NCBI GenBank assembly: GCA_031381645.1
Contig: JANMYB010000044.1
Location: 30,163 to 94,162 of the forward strand
Source: Methylotenera_A sp031381645
GTDB lineage: Bacteria > Pseudomonadota > Gammaproteobacteria > Burkholderiales > Methylophilaceae
DNA length: 64,000 bases
Reading direction: 5' to 3'
The notes under the pieces were generated by a model. The model was not told the DNA's origin, searched no databases, and saw nothing but the letters and a program-made list of their open reading frames with translations. The translations under genes were made by a program, and so were the position numbers. Shown in pieces: positions 59,478-64,000 of this stretch. Each line of letters starts with the position of its first letter. Position 1 is the first letter of the stretch.

Positions 59478-60215
59478 ATGAAAAGTAATGACCTGAATGA
59501 TTATTTAAATCAACTGTTGCAGCCTGAGCGTTTTAGCGATTACTGCCCAAATGGCTTACAAGTTGAAGGTAAATGCGAGATTAACAAAATCGTTACTGGT
59601 GTCACGGCCAGTATGGAGCTGTTGCAAGCGGCTCACAAAGCGAATGCAGATGCAGTGTTGGTGCATCATGGCTATTTTTGGCGCAACGAAGCTTTGCCGA
59701 TTAAGGGTATTAAAAAACAGCGCATTCAATTTTTACTGCGACATGAAATCAATTTGTTTGCGTATCATTTGCCTTTGGATATGCACCAAGAGCTGGGCAA
59801 TAACGTGATGCTAGCTAAGCAGTTGGGGTTAACGGTGACAAAATGGGTTGATATGCTGGCAATTGCAGAACTATGCCAGCCACATACACTCCAAAACTTT
59901 GCTGAACTTATAGAAACCAAGTTAAAACGCAGGCCACAAGTGATTGGCGATTGTCAGAAGCAGGTTAAAAATATCGCCTTGTGTACTGGTGCGGCGCAAG
60001 GTTATATTGAACAAGCTGTTGAGGCTAATGTCGATGTTTATATTAGCGGCGAGATTTCTGAGCATACCGTGCATGTGGCGCGCGAAGCAGGGATGTCTTA
60101 TATATCTGCAGGACATCACGCAACAGAACGTTACGGAATACAAGCATTAGGCGAACATTTGGCGCAAAAATTCGGTTTGCAACACACATTTATTGATTGT
60201 GATAATCCAGTTTGA
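59478..60215 (+). CDS. Nif3-like dinuclear metal protein (YbgI family)
   Basis: A 245-residue Nif3/YbgI protein, a dimetal toroid whose reaction is unproved (GTP cyclohydrolase I-type activity was claimed for a relative). Metal-site words: FSDYCPNGLQVEG, DAVLVHHGYFWRNEALP, LFAYHLPLDMHQELGNNVML and the late ISGEISEHTVHVAREAGMSYISAGHHATERYGI. It lies between the DegQ-type protease and petABC, its normal neighbours in many proteobacteria. Confidence 0.92.
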   Translation: MKSNDLNDYLNQLLQPERFSDYCPNGLQVEGKCEINKIVTGVTASMELLQAAHKANADAVLVHHGYFWRNEALPIKGIKKQRIQFLLRHEINLFAYHLPLDMHQELGNNVMLAKQLGLTVTKWVDMLAIAELCQPHTLQNFAELIETKLKRRPQVIGDCQKQVKNIALCTGAAQGYIEQAVEANVDVYISGEISEHTVHVAREAGMSYISAGHHATERYGIQALGEHLAQKFGLQHTFIDCDNPV

Positions 60216-60283
60216 AGCTAAAAAATCAATTGCGTGAACAGACCTATTTAATCGTTTCATTTCAAATACTTATATAATTAAAT

Positions 60284-60312
60284 TTGGTGTATATTGTGAA
60301 AAAATGTATACT
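60284..60312 (+). promoter_or_regulatory. Candidate promoter of petABC
   Basis: TTGGTG (60284-60289) and TATACT (60307-60312) are 17 bases apart, giving a start near 60319 and a leader of about 60 bases before petA. A second TATAAT box lies a little upstream at about 60273. Confidence 0.5.
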
Positions 60313-60380
60313 CACGGCTTTCTGCAAAGCAGTTAGTGACAACACAATCACGCTTCGAAAATGCAAGATAAAGGACACAA

Positions 60381-61019
60381 ATGGTAGACAACAAGATAGA
60401 CAAAAATAACGCCTTATCATTCACAGCGCCTTCGGCAATTGATTTAGAAAAACGCAACTTTTTAATTACTGCAACTGCTTGTACTGGTGCAATTGGTGCC
60501 GCTGCAGTTGCTGTACCGTTTGTGGGCAGCATGTTGCCGAGTGAACGTGCTAAAGCAGCTGGTGCGCCAGTGGAAGTAGACATAAGCAAAATTCAACCTG
60601 GCAACATGATCACTGCCGAATGGCGCGGCCAGCCTGTTTGGATTATTAATCGTACCGAAGCGCAAACTGCAGAATTATCTAAGCATAACGATCAATTATC
60701 TGATCCAATGTGTGATGTAACCTCACAGCAGCCTGCGTACTGTAAAAACACTGGTCGTGGCATCAAGCCAAATATTGGTGTTGTGGTGGGTATTTGCACT
60801 CACTTGGGTTGCTCGCCAACTGCTAAATTAGAAAAAGGCGGCGATATGGGCGATAACTGGGCTGGTGGTTTTTTCTGTCCATGTCACGGCTCTAAGTTTG
60901 ACCTTGCAGGCCGCGTATTTAAAGGTTCACCAGCGCCGACCAATTTAATCGTACCCCCACATCAATATTTAACAGAAACTACCTTGTTAATTGGCGTTGA
61001 TACTAAGGCGGAGGCGTAA
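60381..61019 (+). CDS. petA: Ubiquinol-cytochrome c reductase, Rieske iron-sulfur subunit
   Basis: A 212-residue Rieske protein of the bc1 complex. The cluster ligands are in GICTHLGCSPTAKLEKGG and FFCPCHGSKFDLAGRV. The N-terminus has a membrane helix (NFLITATACTGAIGAAAVAVPFVGSML) preceded by EKRNF where many Rieske proteins carry a twin-arginine RR; here it is KR. Tat export of such KR signals is possible but weaker. First gene of petABC, 3 bases before petB. Confidence 0.96.
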   Translation: MVDNKIDKNNALSFTAPSAIDLEKRNFLITATACTGAIGAAAVAVPFVGSMLPSERAKAAGAPVEVDISKIQPGNMITAEWRGQPVWIINRTEAQTAELSKHNDQLSDPMCDVTSQQPAYCKNTGRGIKPNIGVVVGICTHLGCSPTAKLEKGGDMGDNWAGGFFCPCHGSKFDLAGRVFKGSPAPTNLIVPPHQYLTETTLLIGVDTKAEA

Positions 61020-61022
61020 ATC

Positions 61023-62309
61023 ATGGCGGATAAAAAAAATCAAAGCACAACAGGTTTAATGGGTTGGATTGATGCACGCTTCCCGCTCACCAGCAACATT
61101 AAAAATCATTTAACTGAATATTATGCACCGAAAAACTTTAATTTTTGGTACTTTTTTGGCTCGTTAGCAATGTTGATTTTAGTACTGCAAATTGCTACTG
61201 GAATATTCTTAACTATGCATTACAAGCCCGACGCTGAGCTGGCATTTGCCTCAGTTGAATACATTATGCGCGACGTGTTTGGCGGCAATATTATCCGCTA
61301 CATGCACTCCACAGGCGCGTCGATGTTCTTCGTGGTGGTATATTTGCATATGTTCCGCGGCGTGATTTATGGGTCTTACAAAAACCCACGCGAGTTGATT
61401 TGGCTGTTTGGCGTGGCGATTTTCTTATGTTTGATGGGCGAAGCATTTTTTGGCTATCTGCTGCCTTGGGGACAAATGTCGTACTGGGGCGCTCAGGTAA
61501 TTGTGAATTTATTTTCGACCATTCCATTCATTGGACCAGATTTGTCTGAGTGGTTGCGTGGCGATTATTTGGTTTCTGATGCGACGTTAAATAGGTTCTT
61601 TGCTTTTCACGTTATTGCTTTGCCGCTGGTTTTGTTAGGTTTAGTGATGGCGCATTTAATCGCTTTGCATGAGGTGGGTTCTAATAACCCAGATGGTGTG
61701 GAAATTAAAGCCAAAAAAGATAAAGCAACGGGCATTCCGCTTGATGGCATTCCGTTTCACCCTTATTACACGGTGAAAGACTTAGTCGGCGTGGTGGTGT
61801 TTTTAATTGTGTTTGTGGCGATTATTTGTTTTGCGCCAGAAATGGGTGGTTATTTCCTAGAAGCTAATAATTTCATTCCTGCAGACTCACTGAAAACGCC
61901 CGCGCATATCGCGCCAGTCTGGTACTTCACACCGTATTATTCTATTTTGCGTGCTGTTCCGCCCGTGATGAATTCGCAGTTTCCAGGCGTTGCTGCGATG
62001 GGCTTATCGGTGATGATATTTGCTTTATTGCCATGGTTAGATAAAGGTTCAGTCAAGTCAATTCGTTATCGCGGTAATTTATATAAAAGATGGCTAGCTG
62101 CATTTGTGGTCAGTTTTGTGGTGCTGGGTTATTTGGGCACGGTGCCATCAAATGTATGGGGTCAGTTTGGTAGCTGGCTAGGTGGTGCAGATCGTGCCAC
62201 CGTGGTTGCACGTATTTTCACGGTTGTTTATTTTGCATTTTTCATCCTGATGCCGTGGTACACCGCAAAAGATAAGACCTTGCCAGTGCCAACAAGAGTG
62301 AGGTATTAA
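61023..62309 (+). CDS. petB: Cytochrome b of the bc1 complex
   Basis: A 428-residue cytochrome b with eight to nine helices. Heme-ligating histidines are in NIIRYMHSTGASMFFVVVYLHMFRGVIYGSY and FFAFHVIALPLVLLGLVMAHLIALHEVGS; the quinol-site PEWY-type motif appears as APVWYFTPYYSILRAVP. It oxidises ubiquinol and splits electrons between Rieske and the quinone pool. Second of petABC, with 2 bases to petC. Confidence 0.97.
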   Translation: MADKKNQSTTGLMGWIDARFPLTSNIKNHLTEYYAPKNFNFWYFFGSLAMLILVLQIATGIFLTMHYKPDAELAFASVEYIMRDVFGGNIIRYMHSTGASMFFVVVYLHMFRGVIYGSYKNPRELIWLFGVAIFLCLMGEAFFGYLLPWGQMSYWGAQVIVNLFSTIPFIGPDLSEWLRGDYLVSDATLNRFFAFHVIALPLVLLGLVMAHLIALHEVGSNNPDGVEIKAKKDKATGIPLDGIPFHPYYTVKDLVGVVVFLIVFVAIICFAPEMGGYFLEANNFIPADSLKTPAHIAPVWYFTPYYSILRAVPPVMNSQFPGVAAMGLSVMIFALLPWLDKGSVKSIRYRGNLYKRWLAAFVVSFVVLGYLGTVPSNVWGQFGSWLGGADRATVVARIFTVVYFAFFILMPWYTAKDKTLPVPTRVRY

Positions 62310-62311
62310 TA

Positions 62312-63022
62312 ATGAAAACTAAAAATAACTTAAAAAACAGCCTAATAAGCTTAGTGTTTTTACCTTTAGTTGCATTCGCAAACGAGGCGGCCATTAATGT
62401 TACCGCACCTATTGACGCAACAGATTATGCTTCATTGCAACGTGGCGCTCGCACTTTTGTGAATAGTTGTTTGAATTGCCATAGCGCTAATTACATGCGT
62501 TATAACCGCCTGAAAGATATTGGCCTGACTGAAGCGCAAATTAAAGATAACTTGCTATTTGCAGGCGATAAAGTAGGCGATACCATGAAAACGTCAATGA
62601 ACCCAAAAGACGCAAAAAAATGGTTCGGTGTTGCGCCGCCAGATTTGTCGGTGGAAGTGCGTGCGCGTGGCGCAGATTGGGTTTACGCCTATATGCGCGG
62701 ATTTTATCGCGATGAAACTACACCTACGGGTTGGAACAACACGGTTTACGATAAAGTCGCTATGCCGCATGTATTATACGAGTTGCAAGGTGAGCAGATA
62801 TTAAATCACGAAACGCACCAGCTTGAGCTGGTGAAATCTGGCAAATTAAGCCCGTCCGAATACAACGCGTTTGTGGGCGATTTAACCAATTACATGGCAT
62901 TTATGGCCGAGCCAGCCAAGCAGCAACGCAAAAATATTGGCTTGTGGGCATTGTTGTTTTTAGGCCTTTTGCTGGTGCTGGCGATAAAACTCAAAAAAGA
63001 ATACTGGAAAGATATTAAATAG
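62312..63022 (+). CDS. petC: Cytochrome c1 of the bc1 complex
   Basis: A 236-residue cytochrome c1 with a signal peptide (about 1-23, LISLVFLPLVAFANEA), the heme site NSCLNCHSANYMRYNRL, APPDLSVEVRARGADWVYAYMRGFY, and a probable axial Met in KVAMPHVLYELQG. The C-terminal anchor helix is IGLWALLFLGLLLVLAIKLKKEYW. It passes electrons on to soluble cytochromes; a cytochrome c4 gene is at 38042. It is followed by sspA after 55 bases. Confidence 0.96.
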   Translation: MKTKNNLKNSLISLVFLPLVAFANEAAINVTAPIDATDYASLQRGARTFVNSCLNCHSANYMRYNRLKDIGLTEAQIKDNLLFAGDKVGDTMKTSMNPKDAKKWFGVAPPDLSVEVRARGADWVYAYMRGFYRDETTPTGWNNTVYDKVAMPHVLYELQGEQILNHETHQLELVKSGKLSPSEYNAFVGDLTNYMAFMAEPAKQQRKNIGLWALLFLGLLLVLAIKLKKEYWKDIK

Positions 63023-63077
63023 AAATCTAGTTAATAGTAATTTAAACGCATTTCTAATTTAAGAGAGAATAGCAATT

Positions 63078-63677
63078 ATGATGAAACTTTACTCGGGGTC
63101 GGTTGATCCATTTAGCCACCGTTGTCGCATTGTACTGTTCGAAAAAGGTATGGATTTTGAAGTGATTGACGTGGATTTGGCTAATAAAGCCGAAGACTTG
63201 GCGGTGCTAAACCCTTATGGTGCTGTGCCAGTGTTGGTAGAGCGCGATTTGATATTATCAGAAGCCAATATTATCAACGAATATATTGATGAGCGCTTTC
63301 CGCATCCACAATTGATGCCTGCTGACCCAGTCATGCGCGCGCGCGCAAGATTGTTTTTGTATAACTTTGAAAAAGATTTGTTCGCTCACATTAAAGATGT
63401 TGAATCGGATAACCAAGAAGTTGCGGATAAAGCACGCAAAACGATTCGCGACAATTTAACGCAAATTGTACCCATTTTTAGTAAGCAAAATTATTTATTG
63501 GGCGATGATTATTCAATGCTAGATGTAGCAGTGACACCATTGCTGTGGCGTTTGGGTCACTATGGTATTGAGTTGCCTAACCAAGCCTCACCTTTGCTAA
63601 AATATGCTGAGCGCTTGTTTTCACGCCCGTTATATGCAGATGCGATGACACCGTCAGAAAAGGCTATGCGGAAATAA
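63078..63677 (+). CDS. sspA: Stringent starvation protein A
   Basis: A 199-residue GST-fold protein that binds RNA polymerase and affects stress and phage gene expression in E. coli. Features: thioredoxin-like start MKLYSGSVDPFSHRCRIVLFEKGMDFEVIDVDL, VLNPYGAVPVLVERDLILSEANIINEYIDERFPHPQLMPADP and helical C-terminus YLLGDDYSMLDVAVTPLLWRL. The thiol-type active site of true GSTs is not evident. It is between petC and sspB, the conserved betaproteobacterial order. Confidence 0.95.
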   Translation: MMKLYSGSVDPFSHRCRIVLFEKGMDFEVIDVDLANKAEDLAVLNPYGAVPVLVERDLILSEANIINEYIDERFPHPQLMPADPVMRARARLFLYNFEKDLFAHIKDVESDNQEVADKARKTIRDNLTQIVPIFSKQNYLLGDDYSMLDVAVTPLLWRLGHYGIELPNQASPLLKYAERLFSRPLYADAMTPSEKAMRK

Positions 63678-63817
63678 ATCGCAAAACTCTGCGCTCGTGA
63701 TAACTATGTTGCAAAAAACCTCAAAATTCCTCATTTATAACCACATAAATTCTGGGCTTTTCGGCTTTTTGCGCCTTGTTCTCACTTCGATCGAGTGTTT
63801 AGCGTTTGAGGTCTATT

Positions 63818-64000
63818 TTGGCTGAGCTAATTTCCACAAAGCCCTACATGATTCGCGCTATTCACGAATGGTGTGTCGATAACGGTTTTACCCCACATTT
63901 GTTGGTGGTTGTGAATGCGCAATGTCGCGTGCCGATGGCATATGTGAAAGCGGGCGAAATCGTACTTAATTTGAATTATTCAGCCACCAAAGATTTGCAG
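63818..64000 (+). CDS. sspB: ClpXP adaptor SspB, 5' part cut by the window edge
   Basis: An open frame from TTG 63818 runs to the right edge, giving 61 residues: STKPYMIRAIHEWCVDNGFTP-type sequence, then HLLVVVNAQCRVPMAYVKAGEIVLNLNYSATKDL, matching the SspB core that delivers ssrA-tagged proteins to ClpXP. A TTTGAGG site stands about 8 bases upstream of the TTG. The 140 bases between sspA and this gene hold nothing that I recognise. Confidence 0.9.
   Translation, partial: MAELISTKPYMIRAIHEWCVDNGFTPHLLVVVNAQCRVPMAYVKAGEIVLNLNYSATKDLQ

Noticed and set aside
63678..63817. Possible RNA gene or terminator between sspA and sspB
   Set aside because: No stable hairpin with a T-run or tRNA-like fold could be made out by eye.

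Overview
The window reads as chromosomal DNA of a methylotrophic betaproteobacterium, most likely of the family Methylophilaceae (Methylotenera or Methylophilus type). The grounds are a 3-hexulose-6-phosphate synthase gene (ribulose monophosphate pathway), betaproteobacterial gene orders (pilR-pilS-PP0621, sigma factor-DUF3619-DUF3106-RDD, mlaFEDCB-ABC-bolA-grxD-murA-hisGDC, petABC-sspA-sspB) and a moderate, slightly AT-rich base composition. Genus and species are inference. No rRNA, tRNA, insertion sequence or prophage was seen, and no gap between genes exceeds about 250 bases.

Layout. 1-2805: partial hda, perM and purM. 2861-7335: two DUF3108 envelope proteins, an RsmB-type RNA methyltransferase and a cation symporter. 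7405-13265: RND efflux pair, ampD, cation/Ca exchanger. 13341-18809: PilRS, PP0621, a sigma-factor cluster. 18806-25949: LptFG, PepA, HolC, a repeat-containing coiled-coil protein, an orphan GcvH and a PBP7-type peptidase. 26009-29564: topA, ttcA. 29657-34581: a type II-C CRISPR-Cas locus (tracrRNA, cas9, cas1, cas2) with only one repeat and no spacer. 34646-40386: SDR, MidA, TrmB, EngB, cytochrome c4, an orphan histidine kinase. 40447-41328: a pilin gene behind a sigma-54 promoter with PilR-like sites. 41402-47052: Mla lipid transport, an ABC-2 exporter, IbaG, GrxD. 47056-57700: murA and the his operon, split by the hps gene, then hinT and tatABC. 57697-64000: PNPOx-like protein, DegQ/DegS protease, Nif3, cytochrome bc1, SspA and partial SspB.

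Four points stand out. (1) A dispersed element of about 33-39 bases built around CATGGATATT, with arms of the type GCCTGCAA/TTGCAGGC, occurs five times. Two copies are hairpins between convergent genes. Three lie inside hda, gcvH and midA without breaking the frame. In hda the copy sits exactly where the AAA+ domain appears about 30 residues short. (2) The Cas9 locus has all nuclease residues and a well-formed tracrRNA but a one-repeat array with a TATAAT box at the repeat end and a terminator just behind it. (3) Hexulose-phosphate synthase carries a C-terminal membrane helix and an Ala-rich tail, and its gene interrupts the his operon as a separate unit with nested inverted repeats upstream. 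(4) The pilin promoter and PilSR, 24 kb apart, form a coherent sigma-54 circuit.

The gene set is otherwise housekeeping: envelope assembly (Lpt, Mla, MurA, AmpD, PBP7, Tat), respiration (bc1, c4), histidine synthesis, RNA modification (RsmB, TtcA, TrmB) and stress proteases or adaptors (DegQ, SspA/SspB).
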